A stretch of DNA of 64,000 nt from Streptomyces sp. A3M-1-3. GTDB lineage: Bacteria; Actinomycetota; Actinomycetes; Streptomycetales; Streptomycetaceae. Where the stretch lies: assembly GCF_024213665.1 (NCBI RefSeq), contig NZ_JANAVP010000021.1, forward strand, positions 54,308 to 118,307, read 5' to 3'. This document shows positions 15,310 through 23,561 of the stretch, in pieces. The notes beneath the pieces are model-generated. The model was given only the letters and a program-made list of their open reading frames with translations, was not told the DNA's origin and made no database searches. Each line of letters begins with the position of its first letter. The first letter of the stretch is position 1. The translations under genes and the position numbers were made by a program.

Positions 15310-16308
15310 TCAGTACGCCATGTCGGCGAACGTGTCGACGATCGTCCTGCGGTCCGCTCCTCGACCGATCAGCGAGCGGAGCAGGAGCCGGGCCTGGTAC
15401 GGGCTGAGGTCGCCGGCCGGGATGAGGCCTCGTCCGATCAGGTCCTTCTCCGATCCCGCGAAGCTGTAGGTGCCCTTCAGGACAGGGCCGTTGCCGATCC
15501 GCGAAGCCAGGACGACGGGGATGCCCGTGGCCATCCGACTCAACGCTTCCACGAGCAACTGCGGCACGTGGCCCACCCCGAAGGCAGCAACGACGAGCCC
15601 ATCGCACTCTCCGTCCCACAACTCGAGAAGGCTGCCATCGTCTCCCAGGGTGACGGTGTAAAGGCCCACTCGGACGTCCCGGGCGGGCCGTCCCAGACCG
15701 GCGCGCCGGGCGGGCAACGCGGGGTTCAGCCGTACTCGGTCTTCAGCGACAGATCCAATCGGGCCGGCACCAGGCGAAGTGAAGGCGGCCGGGCTGGTGG
15801 TGTGGGCCTTGCGGACATGGCGCGCCGCGTGGATCTCGTCGCCCAGGACGACCATGCACCCGGCTCCGCGCAGCTTCGAATCGGCCGCCGCGATGACGGC
15901 TGCGTACAGGTTGGCGGGTCCATCGGGTCCGGCCATGGTCGGGTTGCGCATGGCACCGGTGACGATGACGGGCTGGTCCTGGCCGTGGTGAAGGTCGAGG
16001 AAGAACGCGGTCTCCTCGATGGTGTCGGTCCCCTGGGTAATGACGATCCCGTCGACGTCGCCGCCGCTGAGTGTCTTGTCGATCTCCGCGCTGAGGTCGG
16101 CAAGGTCTTCGAAGGCGAGCGAGGCGCCGGGAACCCTGCGGAAGTCATGTACGCGCAGCTCGATCCCCCGCGCCTCGAGGCCGGGAACAGCAGCCAGCAG
16201 GTCATGGGCGGACAGAGCTGGCACAACGCCCCCGGTCGCGGGATCTGTGGTCATGGCGATGGTGCCGCCAAGAGAGTAGATCGCTACCGTCTTTGTCACG
16301 CCCACCAT
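15310..16308 (-). CDS. ansA: L-asparaginase (type I/II family)
   Basis: Hydrolyses asparagine to aspartate and ammonia. 332 residues from the ATG at 16308, chosen because the family starts with the first strand (TKTVAIYSLGGTIAM) and GGAGTTGGGG precedes it; upstream codons look non-coding. The two threonine motifs are present: GGTIAMTTDP (nucleophile) and ITQGTDTIEETAFF (the T-D pair). VTGAMRNPTMAGPDGPANL is also family-typical. There is no signal peptide, so the enzyme is probably cytoplasmic. It is transcribed with the truncated PPC gene, both inside the segment flanked by msrB copies. Confidence 0.9.
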   Translation of the reverse strand: MVGVTKTVAIYSLGGTIAMTTDPATGGVVPALSAHDLLAAVPGLEARGIELRVHDFRRVPGASLAFEDLADLSAEIDKTLSGGDVDGIVITQGTDTIEETAFFLDLHHGQDQPVIVTGAMRNPTMAGPDGPANLYAAVIAAADSKLRGAGCMVVLGDEIHAARHVRKAHTTSPAAFTSPGAGPIGSVAEDRVRLNPALPARRAGLGRPARDVRVGLYTVTLGDDGSLLELWDGECDGLVVAAFGVGHVPQLLVEALSRMATGIPVVLASRIGNGPVLKGTYSFAGSEKDLIGRGLIPAGDLSPYQARLLLRSLIGRGADRRTIVDTFADMAY

Positions 16309-16502
16309 CGCCCCAACTCCCCGTCGGCTCCCGCCTGAACGGATCTCAAGTGCCGTTGATCGTTCCGTGCAGGCTATCGGGTCGTCATCGCATGAGGACC
16401 GGCCACGGACTTCAATTCGGCAGCCGCGTACACACAGGCGGTGTCCAGGGCGTCGAGGCTGAGGTGGCGGCTGCGCGGCCTGGCGCGTGTGCGGCCCGGC
16501 CG

Positions 16503-17228
16503 TCAGCGCGGTCTGAGGGACGGCTTCAGCGCGCACCCAGGTGGCGATCGCGGCCCGGTGCCCTGTGAGCAGCTTCGGGCTGCTCCTTCACGTGCATCCA
16601 CGGCGAAATACCGCTGGGCACCGTCGACCACCCGGGACGCGACGATGAGCGCCCTGAGCGGCATGCAGGTCCACGCCTTGATGTCCCGGCTCGGAGAGAG
16701 CCACAGAGAGCTTCCGCGGAATGTTGAGGCAGGGCCGGTAAGCGTGGGCAGCGCGGTCGGCGGAAGACTCCGGCCGGCAGGAAGGAGGAGATGACCAGGT
16801 CCGTCCGGAAATTCGAGGCGGCTGTCAGCGCGATCCACCGAGTGCGGTGGAGGGTGTTCCGTGCTCGGCAGCGGTCCCATGAGGTCGTCGGGCATGCCGA
16901 GGGCCTCGCCCCACTGCGCAAGCCGGCGACGGTCGCGGATCTTCTTCCGTCCTCGCTCCAGTCGGCTGACTTCGGCTTGGTCAATGTTGACCAGGCGGGC
17001 TACGGCGGCTTGAGAGAGACCCGTGTGTTGCCGGAAGAGACGGACCACAATCCCGATTTCCCACGCCGCTGCGGCGTCCCGCACTGCGGGGGTGGCCCAG
17101 AAGGCCGGGTCGAGCCGCCTCACTGGTTCGCGCTGGCAGGACGCACAGCGAGTTCCTGCGTTGGATCGGCTCAGCGGCACGCCGCACTGCACACACCGTC
17201 GCCGTTCGCTGCTCCCCATGGTCGGCAT
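16503..17228 (-). CDS. XRE-family regulator with N-terminal zinc ribbon, probably C-terminally shortened
   Basis: DNA-binding regulator. A small zinc ribbon (RCVQCGVPLS, GTRCASCQRE) is followed by a Cro/C1 helix-turn-helix (VRLFRQHTGLSQAAVARLVN, IDQAEVSRLERGRKK). The following region (LLLPAGRSLPPTALPTL, RYFAVDAREGAA) matches the ligand-side region of similar Streptomyces regulators. The usual continuation is replaced by about 25 low-complexity residues, suggesting a frameshift or deletion near 16570. I start at the ATG at 17228. The longer frame to 17273 overlaps a tandem 10-bp repeat that looks like an operator, and its extra residues are not family-like. Confidence 0.7.
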   Translation of the reverse strand: MPTMGSSERRRCVQCGVPLSRSNAGTRCASCQREPVRRLDPAFWATPAVRDAAAAWEIGIVVRLFRQHTGLSQAAVARLVNIDQAEVSRLERGRKKIRDRRRLAQWGEALGMPDDLMGPLPSTEHPPPHSVDRADSRLEFPDGPGHLLLPAGRSLPPTALPTLTGPASTFRGSSLWLSPSRDIKAWTCMPLRALIVASRVVDGAQRYFAVDAREGAARSCSQGTGPRSPPGCALKPSLRPR

Positions 17229-17270
17229 TCTCTCGCTGAACACAGGCTTGTGGGACGGGACTTCGGCGAT

Positions 17271-17290
17271 CACTCATAAACGCTCATAAG
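17271..17290. promoter_or_regulatory. tandem 10-bp direct repeat, possible autoregulatory operator
   Basis: CACTCATAAA directly followed by CGCTCATAAG (C-R-CTCATAA-R twice). It is AT-rich within GC-rich DNA, between the divergent XRE gene and a small plus-strand ORF. Spacing of one helical turn fits binding of a regulator dimer. Confidence 0.4.
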
Positions 17291-17377
17291 CCGGTGGCTG
17301 GCGGGCTGCGATCGTGAATTGGCATCCGGTCGAGGGACAGCTCACCAGTCTCTCGTACGACGAAGGGAACGCTCCGC

Positions 17378-17542
17378 GTGACGCCACAGACCGCGCCGCC
17401 ACCGCCGTGGCTTGCTGACACACCGTCGCTTCACGACGCATGGCAGGCGCTGGCCGATGGCGCTCTGCGCGCAACGATCCGCAGCACTGTCGCCCGAGCG
17501 CAGGACGTGTCCTCCGCGACACCGCGTGACACGTCAACCTGA
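17378..17542 (+). CDS. possible 54-aa protein divergent from XRE regulator
   Basis: GTG start 8 nt after GAAGGGAA; the product begins VTPQTAPPPPWLADTPSLHD and continues with an amphipathic Ala-rich helix (AWQALADGALRATIRSTVA). Small proteins encoded divergently from XRE regulators are common in Streptomyces, but this one matches no family I know. Codon use is ordinary for the region. Tentative. Confidence 0.35.
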   Translation: MTPQTAPPPPWLADTPSLHDAWQALADGALRATIRSTVARAQDVSSATPRDTST

Positions 17543-17707
17543 GGCACCCTGGAACGCGGACAGCCGATTGTGCTGCTTGAGCTCTGGTCTCGCACCCAGC
17601 CGCGTGCTGGACGCGATCAAACACCGTGATCAACAGGGAGCTTCGTGCTCTTCCGGGTTGTTAGACCGCCCAGCGGATACAGCCGGGCACTGCAGTCGAC
17701 AGCCGGA

Positions 17708-17734
17708 CTGGCGGCTGGCGGCTGGCGGCTGGCG
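17708..17734. repeat. 7-bp tandem repeat CTGGCGG
   Basis: CTGGCGG repeated three times plus most of a fourth unit, in non-coding DNA downstream of the membrane-protein operon. Confidence 0.9.
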
Positions 17735-17834
17735 CGCTGGGGCAGCTGGAGCGCCTCGCTCACGGCCGGGTCCGCCTTCACGGCCGCGGTCACCAGCGAG
17801 CAAGTGGCAGCCGCCGCTCGCTTACGTTCTGCAG

Positions 17835-17874
17835 GCGATGGACCCGGCGGGGGCGCACCCGGCGGGTCCATCGC
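17835..17874 (-). terminator. terminator of the PLP/MFS/SerK operon
   Basis: Arms GCGATGGACCCG and CGGGTCCATCGC (12 bp, perfect) around a 16-nt GC-rich loop, 11 bp beyond the stop codon of the His-rich membrane protein on the minus strand. Confidence 0.75.
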
Positions 17875-17884
17875 ATACGTGGAT

Positions 17885-18625
17885 TCAGTGACTGTGCCCG
17901 TCGTCGCGTCCCGGAGCTTCCGGCTGACCAGCGTCTGTCGCCGCCGAAGTTGGCTCCGGCGCGCCGGCAGAGGGGCCTGCGTTCTCCGGCATCTTCTCGT
18001 CGTGCCCTTCTTCCGTTCGTTCCTCTCCGCTTCCGTGGCTGTGGCCTCCGCCGTCCGCGGGTACTGCCATGGTCGATGCCACATAGCGCAGACCCACGAA
18101 GCTGACGATGACGACGATCAGTGCGGTGAGTCCGGCCAGGCTGAAGATGCGGCGCCATGTCGATTCTGCGTCTTTGAGGACGTACGCCACGAAGGAGACG
18201 GTGACGCCGAGCGGTACGAGCAGGGCGGCGCGGTCCGGGAAGTCCTCGAAATGCTGAAGGCCGCCGCTGAGCATGCCTATACCGAACGAAAGCAGCAGGG
18301 AAGCGCCCATTACCTGAAGCATCCTCGGCAAGGCGGGCTTCTTCTCGGCGAGGATGTACTCGTTGAGCAGGGTGGCGGCCAGGAAGACCAGTACTCCGTA
18401 GCCGGCGATGCGTGTATAGCGGGCGGGGTCCAGGGGGTGGTGCACCACCGCACCGCTGATGAGGCCGGCGCCGACGAAGTATCCGACGTAGCCGAGATAG
18501 CGCGCCAGCAGCGCGTTCTTACGAGCCCGGCTTACTCGCGCTTTGCGGAGTGCGGCGCGGCCGGATCCGGGTCTGTGCCGCTTGTCGGTCTCGTACGGCC
18601 GCTGGATGAGCTGGGTGGAAGACAA
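17885..18625 (-). CDS. multi-spanning membrane protein with His-rich C-terminal tail
   Basis: 246 residues, function unknown. Six or so hydrophobic segments are visible (for example YLGYVGYFVGAGLISGAVV, YGVLVFLAATLLNEYIL, MLQVMGASLLLSFGIGML, ALIVVIVSFVGLRYVAS). The tail is acidic and His-bearing: DGGGHSHGSGEERTEEGHDE and a terminal RDDGHSH, which suggests binding of a divalent metal. The N-terminus is basic and cytoplasmic-like. It lies 36 bp downstream of the DUF1015 gene and is the last gene of the four-gene minus-strand operon. The metal-binding tail would fit a role linked to metal or siderophore handling, but this is inference. Confidence 0.7.
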   Translation of the reverse strand: MSSTQLIQRPYETDKRHRPGSGRAALRKARVSRARKNALLARYLGYVGYFVGAGLISGAVVHHPLDPARYTRIAGYGVLVFLAATLLNEYILAEKKPALPRMLQVMGASLLLSFGIGMLSGGLQHFEDFPDRAALLVPLGVTVSFVAYVLKDAESTWRRIFSLAGLTALIVVIVSFVGLRYVASTMAVPADGGGHSHGSGEERTEEGHDEKMPENAGPSAGAPEPTSAATDAGQPEAPGRDDGHSH

Positions 18626-18661
18626 GAAATCTGCTCCTTGCAGGTCTGATGTGCGGAAATA

Positions 18662-19882
18662 TCAGGGGGCGCCGAGCACACGCAGTGCGAGCCCGGCGGC
18701 CGGCTTGGGACCGAACGAGGTCGTTTTTCGGGGTAGAAGCACGCCGGCACCGGCCAGCGTTCGTACGGTTTTTTCGCTGACGGCAGGCAGCAGAACGGCG
18801 ATGCCGTGCCCCGGTGTGACTGCGGAAGCGGTGGCGAGGTGCGCGTCGTGTACGTGCCGTACGGCGCCGGGGAGGTCGGGCACCGACCAAGTCCGGTTCA
18901 GCAGGAGGTGGTCGGCGACGGCTGTGGGCAGGTCGCGCCATTCGGTCGGCTGCCCCGCCAGTGCCTCGTCGAGTGACCGCGGGTCGGGGTCGGTGAGAAC
19001 CCACGCATGTCCGCCTGTGGTGAGGACGAGTTCGCCGGGCAGCGGCTGCCGGGCCCCTCCGGGCAGGGGGCGTACGCGCATCACGTCGGCCGCTGCCGCG
19101 AGGGCCTTGTCCGGCTCCAGACCGGGGATGACGCGGTGGATCGCGGTCAGCTGCAAAGGGTGGGTCGCCTGGTCGACCAGCAGCGCCAGGCTCTGTCCCC
19201 ATGGTCCGCGAGGCTGCTGTTCGCCGAGCCGCAGACAGGCGGCGTAGCGGTGGTGGCCGTCGGCGATGAGCGCGCTGGCGCCCGCCAGGTGGCCGGTGAT
19301 GGCCGCCTGTTCACTCAGATCGGTGCAGGCCCACACGCTGTGTGTGATCCGGCCGATCCGGGCGACAGCCAGCGGCCGGCGCCTGGTGACGCCCTCCACG
19401 GCGGCGCTCCCCGAGGAAGCCGCGGCACGGTAGGTGAGCAGCAGCGGTTCGAGCTGGGCTCGTAGAACTTCCATGTGAGCCGCCCGCTGACCGACGACGT
19501 GTGCCTGTACGTCCTCGTGGGGAAGCACCGCGGCAGGGGTGCCGGTCGGCAGGTCGAGTTCGCCTATGACGCCCCGGTGCAGGACCTTCGCGCCGAGCTG
19601 CTGCTGATAGACGTAGAGAGCGGGGAGGCTGTCCCGTACGAGGACGCCACGCTGCAGCCAGCGCTCCAACTGCCCGGCGGCGGTCTGTGGTTCCGACGAG
19701 TACAGGAGCCGCGCCAGGTGATGAGGGCGGCGGCGCAGGGCGCGAGCATGGGACGAGCCGACGTCGTCGTACGGCGGACAGATGACATTGGACAATTCCC
19801 CGGCGGTCGCGGGGTCGTAGCGAACAGCTCGGAAAGGCCGTAGCCGCAGGCCGCGTGCGGGCGGCGTGGCGGGGGTGGGCAT
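18662..19882 (-). CDS. DUF1015 family protein (SerK-like free serine kinase)
   Basis: 406 residues from the ATG at 19882 (CCAGGAG upstream). The DUF1015 fold is that of the archaeal ADP-dependent serine kinase SerK, which makes O-phospho-L-serine, and is related to the ParB/Srx-type kinase SbnI. Family hallmarks are RPFRAVRYDP at the start, NVICPPYDDVG (the Pro-Pro-Tyr-Asp signature), and the central ALIADGHHRYAACLRL, whose ADGHHRY is the most conserved DUF1015 motif. It shares an operon with a cysteine-synthase-like PLP enzyme that could use O-phosphoserine. A hairpin lies in the 83-bp gap from the MFS gene. Kinase activity itself is inferred. Confidence 0.82.
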   Translation of the reverse strand: MPTPATPPARGLRLRPFRAVRYDPATAGELSNVICPPYDDVGSSHARALRRRPHHLARLLYSSEPQTAAGQLERWLQRGVLVRDSLPALYVYQQQLGAKVLHRGVIGELDLPTGTPAAVLPHEDVQAHVVGQRAAHMEVLRAQLEPLLLTYRAAASSGSAAVEGVTRRRPLAVARIGRITHSVWACTDLSEQAAITGHLAGASALIADGHHRYAACLRLGEQQPRGPWGQSLALLVDQATHPLQLTAIHRVIPGLEPDKALAAAADVMRVRPLPGGARQPLPGELVLTTGGHAWVLTDPDPRSLDEALAGQPTEWRDLPTAVADHLLLNRTWSVPDLPGAVRHVHDAHLATASAVTPGHGIAVLLPAVSEKTVRTLAGAGVLLPRKTTSFGPKPAAGLALRVLGAP

Positions 19883-19917
19883 GGGTGCTCCTGGAGGAGA
19901 TGGGCACGGCAGGAGAA

Positions 19918-19945
19918 GGGGCGGGCACCGTCGAGTGCCCACCCC
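19918..19945 (-). other. hairpin between MFS and DUF1015 genes
   Basis: GGGGCGGGCAC / GTGCCCACCCC pair with one mismatch and a 6-nt loop. It could be a partial terminator or RNA-stability element tuning the downstream kinase gene. Confidence 0.45.
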
Positions 19946-19965
19946 TCCCTGGTGGGGCCGGTTCG

Positions 19966-21264
19966 TCAGGCTGCTGCCGGCTGGGCTTCGCGCACCGGCG
20001 GCGAGAGACGGTCGGTGCGGTGCAGCCCGTACAGGGCGGTGGCGCAGGCAAGGCCGAGTGCGAGCAGCGAGATCCACGGCAGAGCCGACATGCCGGCTGC
20101 GCGGGCCGCGTCCAGCGCGGCGCCGGTGAGCAGGTTGCCCAGCGTGATGCCGACGCCGCAGATGGTGTTGTAGAGCCCGTAGTGGGTGGCGACGAGCCGG
20201 TCACCGGAGAGGCGGACGATGGTGTCCATCTCGAATGGGTACGCGATCATCGTGCCGAACGCGAGCAGCAGCGCGGCGAGTGTCGGCGGCACCGCCGCGA
20301 GCAGCCACAGTGCCATCCCGCCGTCGGGTACAGGCACGGCCGTGGCGGCCAGCAGGGGGACGAACGCCACACCCATCATGAGCACTCCCCAGGTGAGCGC
20401 CCGGCCAGGCTCCATCCGGGCCTTGCACCAGGCGGTCACCTTGGTCTGGAAGAGGATCGTGCCAAGGCCGGAGGCTGCGAAGAGCACCGCGACTGCGGCT
20501 GTGCCGAACGATCCCTGACCACCAAGGCGCCGGACTTCGAGAGGCAGAGCCAGGTAGACCTGAAAGGACAGGACGTACGAGCCGATCATGGCGGCGGAGA
20601 ACAGCAGGAAAGGCCGGTTGGCCAGGATCCCGCGCCACTGGGAAATCACGCTCTCCCGCTTCCCGGTCTTTGCTTCCTTCGTTTCATCCGCCCGGCGTGC
20701 CGGCAGGCTGCGGATCTGTACGACGCTGAGCAGCGCGAAGATGCCGGCCGCGACCAGGCAGGTGACGCGGAAGTCGACGCCGGTCAGCACCATGCCGACC
20801 AGCGGGCCGAGCAGGATGCCGGCCTGGTAGAAGACGTTGAAGAGGGCGAAGGCTTCCACCCGCCGTTCACCCGCGTCGGCGGCGAGGTAGGCGCGGACGG
20901 CCGGATTGAACAGTGCTCCGGCCAGGCCGGTGGCCGCGGAGGCAGCCAGCAGGGCGGGCAGTGAGTCCACGAGGCCGAGGGTGGCGAAGCCGGCGGTGCG
21001 CAGGACGCAGCCCGCCACGATCATCGGCTTGTAGCCGAGCCGGTCGGCGAGGGTGCCGCCGACCAGGAACATGCCCTGCTGGCTGAAGTTCCGTACGCCA
21101 AGGATGAGTCCGACGATCCAGCCGGCGAGCCCGAGGGTCCCGGAGAGATGGGCGGCGAGGTACGGCATCAGCATGTAGAAGCCGAGGTTGATGGTGAACT
21201 GGTTCACCATCAACAGCTGGACGCTCCGTTCGTAGGAACGGACTTGTGCGAGAGTGCCCTTCAC
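19966..21264 (-). CDS. MFS transporter
   Basis: 432 residues, 12 predicted membrane helices, likely an exporter by proton antiport. The loop 2-3 signature is present as VGGTLADRLGYKPMIV (G-x-L-A-D-R-x-G-x-K/R). FALFNVFYQAGILLGPLVGM fits helices 4-5. The central loop is highly charged (RRADETKEAKTGKRES). The start is GTG at 21264, overlapping the PLP-enzyme stop by 4 bp; the longer open frame above it is a shadow of that gene. Co-translation with the PLP enzyme and co-transcription with a SerK-like kinase suggest it moves the small amino-acid product, as SbnD does for staphyloferrin B. That analogy is inference. Confidence 0.88.
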   Translation of the reverse strand: MKGTLAQVRSYERSVQLLMVNQFTINLGFYMLMPYLAAHLSGTLGLAGWIVGLILGVRNFSQQGMFLVGGTLADRLGYKPMIVAGCVLRTAGFATLGLVDSLPALLAASAATGLAGALFNPAVRAYLAADAGERRVEAFALFNVFYQAGILLGPLVGMVLTGVDFRVTCLVAAGIFALLSVVQIRSLPARRADETKEAKTGKRESVISQWRGILANRPFLLFSAAMIGSYVLSFQVYLALPLEVRRLGGQGSFGTAAVAVLFAASGLGTILFQTKVTAWCKARMEPGRALTWGVLMMGVAFVPLLAATAVPVPDGGMALWLLAAVPPTLAALLLAFGTMIAYPFEMDTIVRLSGDRLVATHYGLYNTICGVGITLGNLLTGAALDAARAAGMSALPWISLLALGLACATALYGLHRTDRLSPPVREAQPAAA

Positions 21265-22418
21265 TGACGCTCGTCCTCCGCCTCGTCCGGCGCGACATAC
21301 GTATCGGTCAGGGCGACATCCTCCGGCTGCTCCGAGCCATCCGGGAGCGTCAGCGGGTCTACGACCGCTGTGCACCGGGTCCAGCGGGTGATCTCCTTCT
21401 CGTCCACCCGTCCCACAATTTCGGGTTCGATGGCTGGAGGCCCTTCGAGCAGACCGTGGGCGGCGCAGTAGTCGTCGTCGTACACCGTGCCCAGATAGCG
21501 CTGCGGCCCGTCGGGGAAGACAGCCGTGATACGGGTGTCGGCCGGTAGCGTGCGCGCGAGCCATCCGGCGACCAGAGCGACCGCCCCCACGCTCCAGCCG
21601 CCCGTCGCATAGTGCGAGGCGGCAAGCTGCCGGCACGTCCACACCGCCTCGGCCGGAGCCACCCAGTGCACCTCGCTGAAGTTCTCGTACGCGACATTGC
21701 GTGGGTAGATGCTCGATCCCAGGCCGCGCATAAGCCGCGGCCTGGCCGGCTGCCCGAAGATCGTCGAGCCGATGGCGTCCACGCCGATGACCTTCAGCTC
21801 GGGGTACAGCTGACGCAGGACCCGTGACACGCCTGCGGAGTGTCCGCCAGTGCCCACGCTGCACACCAGCACATCGATGTGCCCCAGCTCAGTGGCGAGT
21901 TCCAGGGCGAGCGGGGTGTAGGCGGTGGTGTTGTCCGGGTTGTTGTACTGGTCGGGGCACCAGGAGCCGGGGTGCTGGGCCATCAGCCGTTTCACGCGCT
22001 CGCGGCGAGCCTCCTGCCAGCCGCCCGTCGGATGAGGTTCGGACACGACGTTGACCTGCGCTCCGTACGCGGTCAGTAGCCGCGTCATGGACATCTCCAG
22101 GCCCGGGTCGGTGACCAGCGTGACCGGGTGGCCGTAGACCATGCCGGCCAGCGCCAGCCCGAGACCGAGGGTGCCGCTCGTGGACTCGATGATCCTGGCG
22201 CCCGGCCGCAGATCGCCGCGGGCACGGGCGCGCTCGACCATGTGCAGCCCAGGGCGATCTTTAATGCCGCCGGGGTTGAAGCCTTCGAGCTTGGCCCAGA
22301 AGCCGCGGCCGTCCTGAGCGAAGGGCTCGGACACCCGAAGAAGGGGGGTGTTGCCGACCAGTCCAGAAAGAGCGGTGCGAGAGGGCGGGCTGGTTTCAGC
22401 AGTGGGGAGAGTGGACAT
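21261..22418 (-). CDS. PLP-dependent cysteine synthase-family enzyme
   Basis: Fold-type II PLP enzyme, 385 residues. The Schiff-base lysine is Lys53 in GFNPGGIKDRPGLHM. The substrate loop reads ESTSGTLGLGLALAG where O-acetylserine sulfhydrylases have TSGNTG, so the Asn is Thr here. PLP phosphate is held by CSVGTGGHSAGVSRVL. A C-terminal ~60 residues beyond the usual fold (RVDEKEITRWTRC..., acidic end) is extra. The altered substrate loop and the SerK-like neighbour suggest O-phosphoserine as substrate, with sulfide or another nucleophile, as in OPS sulfhydrylase or SbnA. First gene of the operon; the MFS start overlaps its stop. ATG is preceded by GAGAGCCGAAAAG. Confidence 0.88.
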   Translation of the reverse strand: MSTLPTAETSPPSRTALSGLVGNTPLLRVSEPFAQDGRGFWAKLEGFNPGGIKDRPGLHMVERARARGDLRPGARIIESTSGTLGLGLALAGMVYGHPVTLVTDPGLEMSMTRLLTAYGAQVNVVSEPHPTGGWQEARRERVKRLMAQHPGSWCPDQYNNPDNTTAYTPLALELATELGHIDVLVCSVGTGGHSAGVSRVLRQLYPELKVIGVDAIGSTIFGQPARPRLMRGLGSSIYPRNVAYENFSEVHWVAPAEAVWTCRQLAASHYATGGWSVGAVALVAGWLARTLPADTRITAVFPDGPQRYLGTVYDDDYCAAHGLLEGPPAIEPEIVGRVDEKEITRWTRCTAVVDPLTLPDGSEQPEDVALTDTYVAPDEAEDERQ

Positions 22419-22548
22419 CTTTTCGGCTCTCGTTCGTAGATGGCTGTTTCAGTGCGCATCTCGCCTGCTGCTGCGGCCGAGGGGCAGAGTCCTGCTCCAG
22501 GCGGCAGCATTCGGCGGCGGCCGGTCGTCACGGCCGCACGAGTGAGCT

Positions 22549-22971
22549 CTAAATACGCCAACAACAAACGTTTGTGAGTGTGAAGCGGCCAGTCCGTATT
22601 GCGGGGGGTCTGAAGAGAGGCCGCTGAGCAGCCGAAGGCCACATACTGAGAGCGGCCACGACCGCCACGACCGCAGGGCCCTCAGCTGACACCTTGAGTG
22701 CGGGCGCTTCCTGCCCTGCTCTCAACGTACGGGCTGCGGTAAGGCAGACTTCCGCAGAATCGGACGGCGCGGGCACGTTGCCGGTGAATTCGTTGCTGGT
22801 GGTCGCATGCTGGGACAGCGTCGGCGTCTCAGCGTGAGAGTGACCCGCTTCACGGGAATGGACAACACAGGCAACAGCGGCGATCGTCAGTGCGGCAAGA
22901 ATGCAGGCGACGAGGCCGCCGCGCATTCGAGCGCCTGTGGTGCCAAGGAATTCGAGCGGGTGGAACGACAC
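22549..22971 (-). CDS. small membrane-anchored hypothetical protein (DUF6153-like)
   Basis: About 140 residues from the GTG at 22971 (CGGAGGA close upstream); an ATG at 23001 is the alternative. One N-terminal membrane segment (GGLVACILAALTIAAVACVV) is followed by HSREAGHSHAE. A Ser/Thr-rich middle, a conserved-looking EVCLTAARTLRAGQ block and a second weakly hydrophobic stretch follow. Layout resembles the short Streptomyces DUF6153 proteins. Paired with a similar gene immediately upstream on the same strand, and 130 bp before the PLP/MFS operon. Function unknown. Confidence 0.5.
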   Translation of the reverse strand: MSFHPLEFLGTTGARMRGGLVACILAALTIAAVACVVHSREAGHSHAETPTLSQHATTSNEFTGNVPAPSDSAEVCLTAARTLRAGQEAPALKVSAEGPAVVAVVAALSMWPSAAQRPLFRPPAIRTGRFTLTNVCCWRI

Positions 22972-23108
22972 AGTTCCTCCGTGCGGTGCCTTCCTTCTCA
23001 AGAATTTGGGAGAAGGAAGCAGGGACAGAGATCGGTCACTCGGGAAGTGCCGTCGACAGGCCCGTTCAAAGTGCGGGCTGTCGATCAGCTCGAGGAGAGA
23101 TCCAAGTC

Positions 23109-23561
23109 CTAGATCCGCAGGATGCCTGTCGCTCTCGCACCTGCCAAGGGCAGGCCGTCCGTCCGGCCGTCGGCCACGGGCGACCGGTGCGGTACCTGAC
23201 CGCCGAGGGCGCTGTCACCCAGGACACCTGAGCAGGGAACCTGCAGGGCAGCGCCCTGCTGTGGCTGTCCCGGCATACATTCCTCGGCCGGCTGCGCGGG
23301 GTCCTCCTCGTCGTGTTCCTCGCCCGCCCCAGCAGGGGACTGGGCCGTTTCCGTGGAGGAGTCGACGGGATCGGCGGACATGCTGCCCGAAGTCAATGCC
23401 GAGAAGGACGCACTGCTGGAGAGATGATGGGCGGCGCTCTCGGCGCTCACGCCATGCGCGTACACCAATCCCACCATGAGCAGGGTCAGCCAAAGCATGC
23501 GCAGCGGACCGCGGGATGTCCGGGCCCGCAGCACACCGAAGGGCGACCGCGCCGTAATCAT
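23109..23561 (-). CDS. small membrane-anchored hypothetical protein (DUF6153-like), second copy
   Basis: 150 residues. A basic N-terminus (GVLRARTSRGPLR) leads into one hydrophobic segment (MLWLTLLMVGLVYAHGVSA) and then a polar exported-looking region with SAAHHL, an acidic EEHDEEDPAQPAEECMPGQ and a second Cys. The arrangement of helix, His, acidic Cys-containing middle and short conserved end matches its neighbour at 22549, suggesting an old duplication. ATG has AGGA upstream. No function assigned. Confidence 0.5.
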   Translation of the reverse strand: MITARSPFGVLRARTSRGPLRMLWLTLLMVGLVYAHGVSAESAAHHLSSSASFSALTSGSMSADPVDSSTETAQSPAGAGEEHDEEDPAQPAEECMPGQPQQGAALQVPCSGVLGDSALGGQVPHRSPVADGRTDGLPLAGARATGILRI

